Origin: Microbacterium sp. LWS13-1.2
GTDB lineage: Bacteria; Actinomycetota; Actinomycetes; Actinomycetales; Microbacteriaceae
Assembly (NCBI RefSeq): GCF_040144835.1
Contig: NZ_CP151632.1
Span: 806,001 to 870,000, forward strand
Length of the DNA stretch: 64,000 bases
Direction: 5' to 3'
In this document: one piece after another, positions 34,808 to 42,995 of the stretch
Numbering within the stretch: the stretch's first letter is position 1
How the letters are laid out: each line of letters begins with the position of its first letter
Translations under genes and position numbers: made by a program
The notes under the pieces: generated by a model
Told to the model about the DNA's origin: nothing
The model's database searches: none
The model's input: the letters and a program-made list of their open reading frames with translations, nothing else

Positions 34808-35509
34808 GTGATGTCACACAGAGTTCACAAGCGGCTCTCAGCCCCCGTCTCCGCGCTCGTCGCCGCCCTGCTGGTCGCCTTCGCCGTCGTGCTGGGCACG
34901 GCGTCCCCCGCTCAGGCGCACGATGAGCTGCTCGGCAGCGATCCCGCCGCCGACAGCAGTCTCGATGCTCTTCCCGCGCAGCTCACGCTCACGTTCAGCG
35001 CCGAGATCGCCGACGACGAGGGCGCATCGGTCGTGGAGGTGACGGATGCCGCGGGCACCGCGCTCACCGCCGGTGCCCCGGTCGTGAACGACAACGTGCT
35101 GACGCAGCCGCTCGCGGGTGAGGCGTCCGGTGCGGTCACCGTGCTGTGGAAGGTCGTCTCGAGCGACGGGCATCCCATCTCGGGCGAGTTCTCGTTCACG
35201 GTCGCGGGAGCGCCTGCACCGACGCCGGCGCCCACGGAGACCACGGCGCCGACGCCGTCCGAGACGGCGACCGCTGCGCCGACGGAGACCGTCGAGCCCA
35301 CCCCGACCGCGACGAGCGCTCCTGCCTCCGACGACGCACCGAGCGCGTGGCCGTGGGTCATCGCAGGGGTGCTGGCGCTCGCGCTGGTGGCCGCCGTGGT
35401 CTACCTGCTGGTGTCGCGTTCGCGGCGCGAGAAGGCCCTCGCCGCCTCGTCCGCGAGCGCTCCGGGCGCCCCCTCGCAGCCCGACTCCGAGCCTCCGGCC
35501 GACCACTAG
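34808..35509 (+). CDS. CopC-domain copper-binding protein, membrane anchored
   Basis: 233 residues. The signal peptide ends at PAQA-HDELLG, leaving an N-terminal His as in CopC, where it is a Cu(II) ligand; a second conserved site is SSDGHPISGEFSF. The single CopC beta-barrel domain (about 35-135) is followed by a Pro/Thr linker, one membrane helix (SAWPWVIAGVLALALVAAVVYLLV) and a short cytoplasmic tail. No CopD domain is fused. It probably binds copper at the cell surface and works with the divergent storage protein. The stop codon TAG also begins the -10 hexamer of lpd. Confidence 0.9.
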   Translation: MMSHRVHKRLSAPVSALVAALLVAFAVVLGTASPAQAHDELLGSDPAADSSLDALPAQLTLTFSAEIADDEGASVVEVTDAAGTALTAGAPVVNDNVLTQPLAGEASGAVTVLWKVVSSDGHPISGEFSFTVAGAPAPTPAPTETTAPTPSETATAAPTETVEPTPTATSAPASDDAPSAWPWVIAGVLALALVAAVVYLLVSRSRREKALAASSASAPGAPSQPDSEPPADH

Positions 35510-35512
35510 GCT
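35507..35512 (+). promoter_or_regulatory. Leaderless -10 of lpd overlapping the copC stop
   Basis: TAGGCT, 6 nt before the ATG at 35519. Its first three bases are the copC stop codon. Confidence 0.6.
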
Positions 35513-35518
35513 GGAAGC

Positions 35519-36919
35519 ATGCCTCACTACGACGTCGCCATCCTCGGCGCGGGGCCCGGCGGGTACGTCGCGGCCGTCCGTGCTTCTCAGCTCGGCCTCA
35601 AGGTCGCGATCATCGAAGAGAAGTACTGGGGCGGTGTCTGCCTCAACGTCGGCTGCATCCCCTCGAAGGCTCTGCTCAAGAACGCCGACCTCGCGCACCA
35701 GTTCCACCACAAGGCCGATCTGTTCGGCATCTCGGGTGATGTGCACTTCGACTTCGGGGTCGCATGGGATCGCAGCCGCAAGGTGGCCGATACCCACGTC
35801 AAGGGCATCCACTACCTGATGAAGAAGAACAAGGTCGACGAGTACGAGGGGCGCGGATCGTTCACCGGTCCGAACGCGATCCGTGTGACCAAGGCCGACG
35901 GCTCCACCGAGGACGTCACCTTCGACAACGCGATCATCTCCACCGGCTCCAAGGTCCGCCTGCTTCCCGGCGTGCAGATCGGCGGCAACATCGTCACCTA
36001 CGAGGAGCAGATCCTCGCCCGCGACCTGCCGCAGTCGATCGTCATCGTCGGCGCCGGCGCCATCGGCATGGAGTTCGCCTTCGTCATGGTGAACTACGGC
36101 GTCAAGGTCACGATCATCGAGTTCCTCGACCGGGCCCTGCCCAACGAGGACGCCGACGTCTCCAAGGAGATCGCGCGCCAGTACAAGGGCTACGGCGTCG
36201 ACATCCTCACCTCGACCAAGGTCGAGACGGTCACCGACCACGGCGACCGCGTCACCGTGACCTACACCCCGGCGGCCGGCGGCGAGACGCAGTCGATCGA
36301 CGCCGACAAGGTCATGATGTCGATCGGCTTCGCCGCAAACGTCGAGGGCTTCGGGCTCGAGAACACCGGCGTGAAGCTCACCGACCGCGGCGCCATCGAC
36401 ATCGACGACCACATGCGCACCAACGTGCCGCACATCTACGCGATCGGCGACGTCACCGCCAAACTGCAGCTGGCCCACGTGGCCGAGGCGCAGGGCGTCG
36501 TCGCCGCCGAGACGATCGGCAAGACCGAGACGATGACCCTCGGCGACTACCGCATGATGCCGCGCGCCACGTTCTGCTCGCCGCAGGTCGCCTCGTTCGG
36601 CCTCACCGAGCAGCAGGCGCGCGACGCCGGCTACGACGTCAAGGTCGCCAAGTTCCCGTTCTCGGCGAACGGCAAGGCGAACGGCCTGGGCGAGCCCATC
36701 GGCTTCGTCAAGCTCATCGCGGACGGCGAGCACCTCGAGCTGCTCGGCGGTCACCTCATCGGCCCCGACGTCTCGGAGCTGCTGCCCGAGCTGACGCTCG
36801 CCCAGAAGTGGGACCTCACTGCTCTCGAGGCCGCGCGCAACGTCCACACGCACCCGACGCTGTCGGAGGCCGTGCAGGAGGCCTTCCACGGCCTCGCCGG
36901 CCACATGATCAACCTCTGA
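35519..36919 (+). CDS. lpd: Dihydrolipoyl dehydrogenase
   Basis: FAD flavoprotein E3 subunit of 2-oxoacid dehydrogenase complexes, 466 residues. FAD loop [17 protein letters not shown], redox-active disulphide [18 protein letters not shown] loop [21 protein letters not shown], second FAD motif [18 protein letters not shown] and catalytic His-Glu near [13 protein letters not shown]. All key residues are present. No E1 or E2 genes are adjacent, so it is probably the shared E3, encoded apart as in many Actinobacteria. Confidence 0.97.
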   Translation: MPHYDVAILGAGPGGYVAAVRASQLGLKVAIIEEKYWGGVCLNVGCIPSKALLKNADLAHQFHHKADLFGISGDVHFDFGVAWDRSRKVADTHVKGIHYLMKKNKVDEYEGRGSFTGPNAIRVTKADGSTEDVTFDNAIISTGSKVRLLPGVQIGGNIVTYEEQILARDLPQSIVIVGAGAIGMEFAFVMVNYGVKVTIIEFLDRALPNEDADVSKEIARQYKGYGVDILTSTKVETVTDHGDRVTVTYTPAAGGETQSIDADKVMMSIGFAANVEGFGLENTGVKLTDRGAIDIDDHMRTNVPHIYAIGDVTAKLQLAHVAEAQGVVAAETIGKTETMTLGDYRMMPRATFCSPQVASFGLTEQQARDAGYDVKVAKFPFSANGKANGLGEPIGFVKLIADGEHLELLGGHLIGPDVSELLPELTLAQKWDLTALEAARNVHTHPTLSEAVQEAFHGLAGHMINL

Positions 36920-36932
36920 TCAGCTGACGCGG

Positions 36933-36969
36933 AAACGCCCCGGACCTTCTCGAAAGGTCCGGGGCGTTT
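36933..36969 (+). terminator. Terminator of lpd
   Basis: Perfect 16-bp stem AAACGCCCCGGACCTT (36933-36948) / AAGGTCCGGGGCGTTT (36954-36969) with a 5-nt loop; the 3' arm ends in TTTC and merges with the first copy of the REP-like element. Confidence 0.88.
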
Positions 36970-37083
36970 CGTCTCGTCGCTGGCGCTCCTCGCTCAACGA
37001 CCGGGTGCTGGTTCGGACGCGCGCGCGAAGCGAGACGAAACGCCTCTCCCCCGGTCGTTGAGCGAGCGGAGCGAGACGAAACC
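36965..37083. repeat. REP-like element cluster 1
   Basis: One copy in the CGTTTCGTCTCG...CTCAACGACCGG orientation (36965-37004), a partial tail AGCGAGACGAAACG (near 37028-37042) and one copy in the opposite orientation GGTCGTTGAGCGAGCG...GACGAAAC (37051-37082). Lies between convergent lpd and the CYTH gene. Confidence 0.85.
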
Positions 37084-37095
37084 CGCTACGACTCC

Positions 37096-37749
37096 TCAGG
37101 CTCCCAGCGTGCGGGCGAGCTTGGAATCGGATGCCGCTTCCCGGCCACCGACCGCATGCACGGCTTGTGCGGCGGCGGCGAAGAGCGCCGCGCGGTCGTC
37201 CGCGGAACCGGGTGCGGCGGGGCCGAGCTCGAACTCCCACTCCCGCCAGGTGCGCTGCACACCGTCCCGTTCGTCGGTGGCGATCACGTGGTCGTCGACG
37301 AACTCGGCGACGATGCCGCCCTCGGCGTCGCAGAGGGCATACGCCGTGCGCTGGTTGCGGATGCGGGCGATCGGCGCCAGGTGCGACGTCACGGCGACCG
37401 CCTCGAGGGCGTCGGCGACGGCATCCGGAATCGTGTCGTCGGTGCCGAGCGGCCAGTGCAGCTCCACCCGGCCGCCCTCCTCGTCACGGGGGCCCTTGAT
37501 GTGCCAGCCCTCGTCGGGGCCGCCGGTGCGGCGGCGCACCGCGTAGCCGGCGTGCGCGAGGGCGAGGTCGTCGCTGTCGAGGTAGACGGCGTCGAGCGCA
37601 CGCGGCTCGGCTGCGCCGACCGACGACACCCCGGGCAGACCCGACCAGTCGGGGAGCGCGGTGTCGTCGTCGACGTCGAATTTCAGCTCGATCTCGACCG
37701 AATGGCTCGGGCGGGTCGGTTCGGCGGGGTGCTCGTCAGCGCCGATCAC
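37096..37749 (-). CDS. CYTH-domain protein
   Basis: 217 residues from GTG 37749. The CYTH (triphosphate tunnel) fold is shown by the ExExK motif VEIELKFDV near the N-terminus, DAVYLDSDDLALAHAGYAVRRRTGG and ELHWPLG, with a final acidic strand EFVDDHVIATDERDGVQRTWREWEFEL. Such enzymes act on triphosphate-bearing substrates (inorganic triphosphate, thiamine triphosphate or, in class IV, adenylate cyclase); the substrate here is not known. No CHAD domain is fused. The start overlaps the preceding small gene by 14 bp; the open frame continues upstream to 37821. Confidence 0.85.
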   Translation of the reverse strand: MIGADEHPAEPTRPSHSVEIELKFDVDDDTALPDWSGLPGVSSVGAAEPRALDAVYLDSDDLALAHAGYAVRRRTGGPDEGWHIKGPRDEEGGRVELHWPLGTDDTIPDAVADALEAVAVTSHLAPIARIRNQRTAYALCDAEGGIVAEFVDDHVIATDERDGVQRTWREWEFELGPAAPGSADDRAALFAAAAQAVHAVGGREAASDSKLARTLGA

Positions 37750-37969
37750 GTGCGGTGTCGCTGTACGGATCGATGTCGTCCTCGGACTCGATGAACCAGA
37801 ACTCGGCTTCGGTCGGCCCATCGCCGTCGCCGGTGTTCTCGGGCGACCCCTTGCGCTCGTAGACGACCTGCGTCTCGCTGTAGGGGACGATCAAGCGGTC
37901 CAGCTGGGGGTCTTCGAGGGGCAGGAGCTGCCCGTCGAGCGGGCCTCCGTGCAGTCGTGCGATGGCCAT
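37736..37969 (-). CDS. Small conserved actinobacterial protein
   Basis: 77 residues, starting MAIARLHGGPLDGQLLPLED, an acidic protein ending DDIDPYSDTARDRR. It resembles short conserved proteins of Actinobacteria with no known role. TACGCT lies exactly 6 nt before the ATG at 37969, so it is probably leaderless, which also supports the short reading over the very long antisense frame that continues upstream. It overlaps the CYTH gene start and is probably co-expressed with it. Confidence 0.75.
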   Translation of the reverse strand: MAIARLHGGPLDGQLLPLEDPQLDRLIVPYSETQVVYERKGSPENTGDGDGPTEAEFWFIESEDDIDPYSDTARDRR

Positions 37970-37975
37970 GCCCCC

Positions 37976-37981
37976 AGCGTA
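37976..37981 (-). promoter_or_regulatory. Leaderless -10 of the small gene/CYTH operon
   Basis: TACGCT on the minus strand, 6 nt before the ATG at 37969. Confidence 0.55.
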
Positions 37982-38093
37982 GACCCGGCGCCCGACACCA
38001 TCCGCACCCTTGCGCTCTGCCGGCCGACGTGTCTCCGTGCCGCCGACGTTCACCGCCGCGACGCCCGGCGTTCCGCTGAGGCGGCCATCGTGG

Positions 38094-38107
38094 TGCAAGC
38101 GCTTCCA
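38094..38107 (+). promoter_or_regulatory. LacI-family operator over the glgP promoter
   Basis: TGCAAGCGCTTCCA matches the LacI/GalR consensus TGNAANCGNTTNCA at every defined position. It covers the place of the -35 box relative to the -10 at 38119, so a bound repressor would block RNA polymerase. Confidence 0.7.
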
Positions 38108-38118
38108 GATTCTGCCTC

Positions 38119-38124
38119 TAGAAT
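38119..38124 (+). promoter_or_regulatory. Leaderless -10 of glgP
   Basis: TAGAAT, 7 nt before GTG 38132. A second small dyad GATTCT...AGAATC (38108-38113, 38120-38125) overlaps it. Confidence 0.6.
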
Positions 38125-38131
38125 CGCGAGC

Positions 38132-40690
38132 GTGAAGGCCATCCGAACGTTCACGGTCCGCCCTGTGCTGGCCGACACCCTCGCCCCGCTCGATCGCCTC
38201 GCCTCGAACTGGCGCTGGTCGTGGAGTCGCGCGACGCACGCGCTGTTCGCGTCGATGGATCCCGCCCTGTGGGACGACATCGGCGCCAACCCCGCCCGCA
38301 TGCTCGGCGCGCTGGGTCAATCCCGCCTCGACGAGCTCTCGCGCGACGAGGAGTTCGTCGCTCGGGTCCGCGAAGAGGACGAGCGGCTCACCGCCTACCT
38401 CGAGGGCGACCGCTGGTTCCAGCAGCTCGAGGGCGACAAGCCGGCGCACATCGCCTACTTCTCCCCCGAGTTCGGCGTCGACGGCTCGCTGCCGCAGTAC
38501 TCGGGCGGGCTCGGCATCCTCGCCGGTGACCATCTCAAGAGTGCGTCCGACCTGGGCGTGCCGCTGACCGGCGTCGGGCTCTTCTATCGCGCGGGCTACT
38601 TCCGCCAGTCGATCGGCGACGACGGGTGGCAGCGCGAGGCCTATCCCCTGCTCGATCCGTACGGCCTCGGCTTGACGCTGCTGCGCGACCGCGCCGGCGC
38701 ACCGGTCGAGATCGCGCTCGATCTGCCGGGCGACCGCCGCCTGTACGCGAGGGTCTGGATCGCCGACATCGGGCGCATCCCGCTGCTGCTCCTCGACTCC
38801 GAGACGCCGTCGAACACCGACGAGATGCGCCGCGTCACCGATCGCCTGTACGGCGGCGGCGGCGAGCACCGTCTGCTGCAGGAGCTGCTGCTCGGCGTCG
38901 GCGGCGTGCGCGCCGTGCGGGCGTGGTCCGAGCTGAACGGTCGCCCCGCCCCCGACGTCTATCACACGAACGAGGGCCACGCCGGGTTCCAGGGACTCGA
39001 GCGGATGTCGGAGCTCATCACGCAGGACGCCCTGAGCTTCGACGAGGCCCTCGCCCAGGTGCGCGCGGGCACCGTCTTCACGACGCACACCCCGGTGCCC
39101 GCCGGCATCGACCGTTTCTCGCGCGACCTCATCGCCGACTATCTCGCCAGCGGCCTCTTCCAGAACCTCGACGCGGGGCGTGCCATCGCGCTCGGCCTCG
39201 AGACCTGGAACGGCGGCGACCAGGGCGTCTTCAACATGGCCGTGCTCGGCCTGCACCTCGGGCAGCACGCGAACGGCGTCTCGGTGCTGCACGGCGAGGT
39301 GAGCCGCGGCATGTTCGGCATGCTGTGGCCGGGTGTCGACGCCGACGAGGTGCCGATCACGTCGATCACGAACGGCGTCCACGCTCCGACCTGGGTGCAC
39401 CCCGCTCTCAAGGCCGTGAGCGAGCGGGCGTGGGGCGACGCGCGCACCGACACCCATGACTGGACCGACCGGGCTGCCGTGACGGATGCCGAGCTCTGGG
39501 GTGTTCGTCAGCAGATGAAGGGCGGGCTCATCGCCGAGGCGCGGCGGCGGGTGGCGGCATCCGTGTCCACGGGCAACGGCCACACGCCCTCGTGGGTGGA
39601 GGATCTGCTCGATCCCGATGTGCTCACCATCGGCTTCGCCCGGCGCGTGCCCACGTACAAGCGGCTCACGCTGATGCTGCGCGATCCCGAGCGGCTGACT
39701 GCTCTGCTCACCGACCCCGAGCGGCCGGTGCAGATCGTGATCGGCGGCAAGTCGCACCCGGCCGACGACTCGGGCAAGATCCTCATCCAGCAGCTCGTGC
39801 GCTTCAGCCGCGATCCGAAGGTGCGCGGGCGGATCGTGTTCCTGCCCGACTACGACATCACCCTCGCCAAAGACCTGTACCCCGGCTGCGACGTGTGGCT
39901 CAACAACCCGCTGCGCCCCCTCGAGGCGTGCGGCACGAGCGGCATGAAGGCCGCGCTCAACGGCGCGCTCAACCTCTCGATCCTCGACGGCTGGTGGGAC
40001 GAGTGGTTCGACGGCGAGAACGGCTGGGCGATCCCGACCGCCGACACCGCATCGAACGACGAGGAGCGCGACGACGCCGAGGCCGCGGCCCTGTACGACC
40101 TCATCGAGCACCAGCTCGTGCCGAAGTTCTACGAGCGCGAGGGCGGCATCCCCACCGCGTGGCTGGGCATGGTGCGGCACACCATGACCGATCTCGGCAA
40201 GAAGGCGACGAGCGACCGCATGGTGCGCGACTACGTCCAGCGGCTGTACGTGCCGGCGGCCGCCCACGACGTGGCGCTGCGCGCGAACGAGTTCGCCCTG
40301 GCGCGCGAGGTCGCCGCGTTCGTCGGACGCATCAAGGGCGCGTGGGGCCGGATCTCGATCGCGAGCGTCGACAGCTCCGGCATCCCGGCGCAGGCGCAGG
40401 CCGGCGACGCTCTCGAGGTGCGCGCCGACGTGCGACTCGACGGCCTCTCGCCCGACGACGTCGCGGTCGAGTTGCTCTACGGCAGCACCGACGAGGACGA
40501 CGCGCTCGCGCGCGACCACTCGGTGTACCGCCTCTCCCCCACCGGCGAGGGCGTGGACGGAGTGCGGGCCTTCACCGGCACGCTGCCGCTCAGCGTCACG
40601 GGCACGTTCGGGTACACCGTCCGCGTGCGGCCGGCGCACCCGCAGCTCGTGTCGCCCGTGGAGCTCGGCTTCGTCACGTACGCCTCGTAG
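38132..40690 (+). CDS. glgP: Alpha-glucan (glycogen) phosphorylase with DUF3417
   Basis: Releases glucose 1-phosphate from alpha-1,4-glucans using PLP. 852 residues, the usual length of the actinobacterial/thermophile-type enzyme. The N-terminal DUF3417 region begins VKAIRTFTVRPVLADTL and LASNWRWSWSRATHALF; AYFSPEFGVDGSLPQYSGGLGILAGDHLKSASDL and VYHTNEGHAGF line the active site; the PLP-binding segment is LRPLEACGTSGMKAALNGALNLSILDGWWDE with the cofactor Lys in SGMKA. GTG at 38132 is fixed by the promoter spacing. Expression is probably controlled by a LacI-family repressor and so by sugar supply. Confidence 0.95.
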   Translation: MKAIRTFTVRPVLADTLAPLDRLASNWRWSWSRATHALFASMDPALWDDIGANPARMLGALGQSRLDELSRDEEFVARVREEDERLTAYLEGDRWFQQLEGDKPAHIAYFSPEFGVDGSLPQYSGGLGILAGDHLKSASDLGVPLTGVGLFYRAGYFRQSIGDDGWQREAYPLLDPYGLGLTLLRDRAGAPVEIALDLPGDRRLYARVWIADIGRIPLLLLDSETPSNTDEMRRVTDRLYGGGGEHRLLQELLLGVGGVRAVRAWSELNGRPAPDVYHTNEGHAGFQGLERMSELITQDALSFDEALAQVRAGTVFTTHTPVPAGIDRFSRDLIADYLASGLFQNLDAGRAIALGLETWNGGDQGVFNMAVLGLHLGQHANGVSVLHGEVSRGMFGMLWPGVDADEVPITSITNGVHAPTWVHPALKAVSERAWGDARTDTHDWTDRAAVTDAELWGVRQQMKGGLIAEARRRVAASVSTGNGHTPSWVEDLLDPDVLTIGFARRVPTYKRLTLMLRDPERLTALLTDPERPVQIVIGGKSHPADDSGKILIQQLVRFSRDPKVRGRIVFLPDYDITLAKDLYPGCDVWLNNPLRPLEACGTSGMKAALNGALNLSILDGWWDEWFDGENGWAIPTADTASNDEERDDAEAAALYDLIEHQLVPKFYEREGGIPTAWLGMVRHTMTDLGKKATSDRMVRDYVQRLYVPAAAHDVALRANEFALAREVAAFVGRIKGAWGRISIASVDSSGIPAQAQAGDALEVRADVRLDGLSPDDVAVELLYGSTDEDDALARDHSVYRLSPTGEGVDGVRAFTGTLPLSVTGTFGYTVRVRPAHPQLVSPVELGFVTYAS

Positions 40691-40700
40691 GACACTCATC

Positions 40701-40745
40701 ACGGATGCCTCGATCCGGCGTGCTGCGCCGGGTCGAGGCATCCGT
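40701..40745 (+). terminator. Terminator of glgP
   Basis: 20-bp stem from ACGGATGCCTCGA... (40701-40720) to ...TCGAGGCATCCGT (40726-40745), one G-U pair, loop TGCTG. The stem contains GGATGCC. Confidence 0.85.
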
Positions 40746-40777
40746 CGTCCTTCCTCGAGGCTGCGCGTCGACCCGTG

Positions 40778-40919
40778 GCGTTTCGTCTCGCTCGCTGGCG
40801 CTCCCTCGCTCGACGACCGGGTCAGAGCACGGGACGTTTCGTCTCGCTCGCTGGCGCTTCCTCGCTCGACGACCGGGTCAAAGGAACGGTCGTTGAGCGA
40901 GCGCAGCGAGACGAAACGC
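40778..40919. repeat. REP-like element cluster 2
   Basis: Two direct copies in the CGTTTCGTCTCGCTCGCTGG orientation (about 40778-40821 and 40834-40878) and one inverted copy GGTCGTTGAGCGAGCG...GACGAAACG (40887-40918). The two direct copies read CTCGACGACC where other copies read CTCAACGACC. Confidence 0.88.
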
Positions 40920-40933
40920 GCCCCCGGCCCACG

Positions 40934-40939
40934 TAGGCT
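40934..40939 (+). promoter_or_regulatory. Leaderless -10 of the glutamine amidotransferase gene
   Basis: TAGGCT, 6 nt before GTG 40946. Confidence 0.6.
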
Positions 40940-40945
40940 GGTGCG

Positions 40946-41677
40946 GTGAAGCCGTTCGTCCTCCTCGCCACCCGTGCCGAGGACGTGCCCGCCGACGAGG
41001 AGTACGCGCTGTTCCTGCGCTATTCCGGCCTCTCCCCCGATGAGCTCGTGCGGGTGCGGCTCGAGGCGGAGCCGATGCCGCGGTTCGATCTCGATGCGCT
41101 CTCGGGCATCTTCGTGGGCGGCGGACCGTTCAACGCTTCCGATCCCCTCGAGAAGAAGTCGGCGGTGCAGCGGCGGGTCGAGGCGGAGTTCGCGACCCTG
41201 CTCGACGAGGTCGTGGACCGCGACTTCCCGTTCCTCGGCGCCTGCTACGGCATCGGCACGCTCGGCGCCCACCAGCACGCGGTGATCGACCGCACCTACC
41301 CCGAGCCGATCAGCGTCGTGCCGGTGACGGTCACCGAGGCCGGGGCATCCGATCCGCTGCTCGAGGGGATGCCGACGACCTTCGACGCGTTCGTCGGACA
41401 CAAGGAGGCGATCTCGCAGCTGCCTGCCGCGGCGACCCTGCTGGCGTCGTCGCCGGGCTGTCCGGTGCAGATGTTCCGGGTCGGCGAGAACGTGTACGCG
41501 ACGCAGTTCCACCCCGAACTCGACGTCGAGGGCATCACGACGCGCATCCACGCGTACGCCGACTACGGCTACTTCGCCGCCGACGAGCTCGAGCTCACTC
41601 TCGCCGCGGTGCGGCGCGCGGCGGTCTCGCATCCGAGCCGCATGCTGCGTACGTTCGTCACCCGCTACGCGCGCTGA
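40946..41677 (+). CDS. Class I glutamine amidotransferase-like protein
   Basis: 243 residues, a stand-alone GATase1 domain. GACYGIGTLG holds the nucleophile Cys and QFHPELD the catalytic His and Glu. The oxyanion strand IFVGGGPFNASD is present. No synthase partner is encoded nearby. Relatives are annotated as GMP-synthase-like glutamine amidotransferases, some acting in gamma-glutamyl hydrolysis; the true substrate is unknown. GTG start, probably leaderless. Confidence 0.88.
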   Translation: MKPFVLLATRAEDVPADEEYALFLRYSGLSPDELVRVRLEAEPMPRFDLDALSGIFVGGGPFNASDPLEKKSAVQRRVEAEFATLLDEVVDRDFPFLGACYGIGTLGAHQHAVIDRTYPEPISVVPVTVTEAGASDPLLEGMPTTFDAFVGHKEAISQLPAAATLLASSPGCPVQMFRVGENVYATQFHPELDVEGITTRIHAYADYGYFAADELELTLAAVRRAAVSHPSRMLRTFVTRYAR

Positions 41678-41756
41678 GTCGGACCTTCGCACCGCGCCTC
41701 GGCGGTGGTACGCTCCCCGCACCGGCTGCCTCCGCCGCCCGAGACCGAGGTGCGTC

Positions 41757-42194
41757 ATGGGTTTCAAGAAGCTGCTCCTCACGGGCGCCGCGATCGCCGT
41801 CGTCGTGGCGGCCGCGATCCTGGTGCCGAGCGTCGCGACCGGAGCCCCGCTCCCGGTGCTGCTGCCGGCGACCTTCGCGGTGGCGCCGGATGACGGCCCC
41901 GGCGAGAACGGCCGCGGCAACGCGTTCGGTCCCGACAAGGACTCCCCCGATTTCCCCGGCAACGGCAACCGCGGGGACGGTGCCAGGGGCGGCGACGGCC
42001 GCGGCAACGCGTTCGGTCACGACAAGGACTCCCCCGACTTCCCGGGGAACAACGGTCGCGGCAACGGCGATGCCGACGCAATGGACGATGACGGCCCCGA
42101 CCACAACGGCGACGGCAACGCGATCGGTCACGACAAGGACTCCCCCGACGTCCCCGGCGACAACGGCCGCGGGCACGACGACTCCGACGACTGA
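41757..42194 (+). CDS. Secreted acidic repeat protein (DKDSPD repeats)
   Basis: 145 residues. A signal peptide or N-terminal anchor (FKKLLLTGAAIAVVVAAAILV) leads to a mature part made of Gly, Asp, Asn and Pro. Three imperfect repeats share the core NAFG-x-DKDSPDFPG / NAIGHDKDSPDVPG, separated by Gly/Asn/Arg-rich spacers. The dense Asp/Asn loops suggest calcium binding or an adhesive, disordered polymer, but no known domain was recognised. ATG at 41757 has AGGTG just upstream; TACGCT (41709-41714) is a candidate -10. Confidence 0.75.
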   Translation: MGFKKLLLTGAAIAVVVAAAILVPSVATGAPLPVLLPATFAVAPDDGPGENGRGNAFGPDKDSPDFPGNGNRGDGARGGDGRGNAFGHDKDSPDFPGNNGRGNGDADAMDDDGPDHNGDGNAIGHDKDSPDVPGDNGRGHDDSDD

Positions 42195-42230
42195 GTCTCT
42201 GGCCGGTCCCCGGGCGCTCCGCCGAGTTCG

Positions 42231-42995
42231 TCAGTCGGTCTGGGCCAGCACGACGCGCGAGACGGATGCCTCCCCCGCCGGCTCAGCGGTCTCCAGCGCC
42301 GGGCCGAGTCCGATGTCGACGAGCACGATCTCGCCGGCGAGCTCCGGGCCGCGTCCGGTGACGAGTCCCGCCTTGACCGCGCCGAACGTGACGGTGACGG
42401 ATGCCGGGAGCACGGCGTCATCCGCGGTCCCGGTGTCGGGGTGCAGGCCGCTCGGGATGTCGACGGCCACGACGCGCTGCCGGCGCCCGGCGCGCGGGAC
42501 GGTCGAGAGCAGCACGGTGACCGCCTCGCGCGCGGTGCCGCGCAGCGCCGGGTCCTGCGAGGCGCCGATGCCGAGGATGCCGTCCACGATGAGTCCGTAG
42601 CGGTGGGCGGTGTCGGCCAGCTCAGCGAGGTCGAGCCTCCTCACGCCGGCGCCGACGGCGGCCGCGAGGGCTGACTCGTGGAAGCGGTCGGAGACCAGCA
42701 GCGCGTCGACGTCGGCGACAGCGGCGATCTGCGCCGCGGCGTAGAGCGCGTCTCCGCCGTTGTCGCCGCTGCCCACGAGCACGAGCACCCGCGGGCGCGG
42801 CGTGTCGGGGTGATCGAGAGTCACGGGTTCCAGAGCGCTGGTCATGGTGGTGGGGGTCTGCGACGACAGCTCCGCGCGGATGACGTCCGCGAGAGCGCGT
42901 GCTGCGCGGCGCATGAGCGGCGTGCCGGCGTCGAGGAGCGGGCGTTCGGCTGCGCGGACCTGCTCGGCGGTGTAGGTCGGCACCTGGTGGCTCAC
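42231..42995 (-). CDS. NAD(P)HX epimerase (YjeF N-terminal domain)
   Basis: Repairs hydrated NAD(P)H by interconverting the R and S epimers. 254 residues with only the YjeF_N domain: TYTAEQVRAAERPLLDAGTPLMRRAARALADVI at the start, VLVGSGDNGGDALYAAAQIA as the ligand loop, and VVAVDIPSGLHPDTG. The dehydratase domain often fused at the C-terminus is absent, so that activity must lie elsewhere. GTG at 42995 overlaps the stop of the YihY gene as GTGA, showing coupling. Confidence 0.88.
   Translation of the reverse strand: MSHQVPTYTAEQVRAAERPLLDAGTPLMRRAARALADVIRAELSSQTPTTMTSALEPVTLDHPDTPRPRVLVLVGSGDNGGDALYAAAQIAAVADVDALLVSDRFHESALAAAVGAGVRRLDLAELADTAHRYGLIVDGILGIGASQDPALRGTAREAVTVLLSTVPRAGRRQRVVAVDIPSGLHPDTGTADDAVLPASVTVTFGAVKAGLVTGRGPELAGEIVLVDIGLGPALETAEPAGEASVSRVVLAQTD

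Noticed and set aside
37736..42007. Very long minus-strand open frame of about 1,420 codons
   Set aside because: It is antisense to glgP and the amidotransferase gene, with Arg/His-rich composition typical of GC-rich antisense. Only its last 77 codons form a real small gene.
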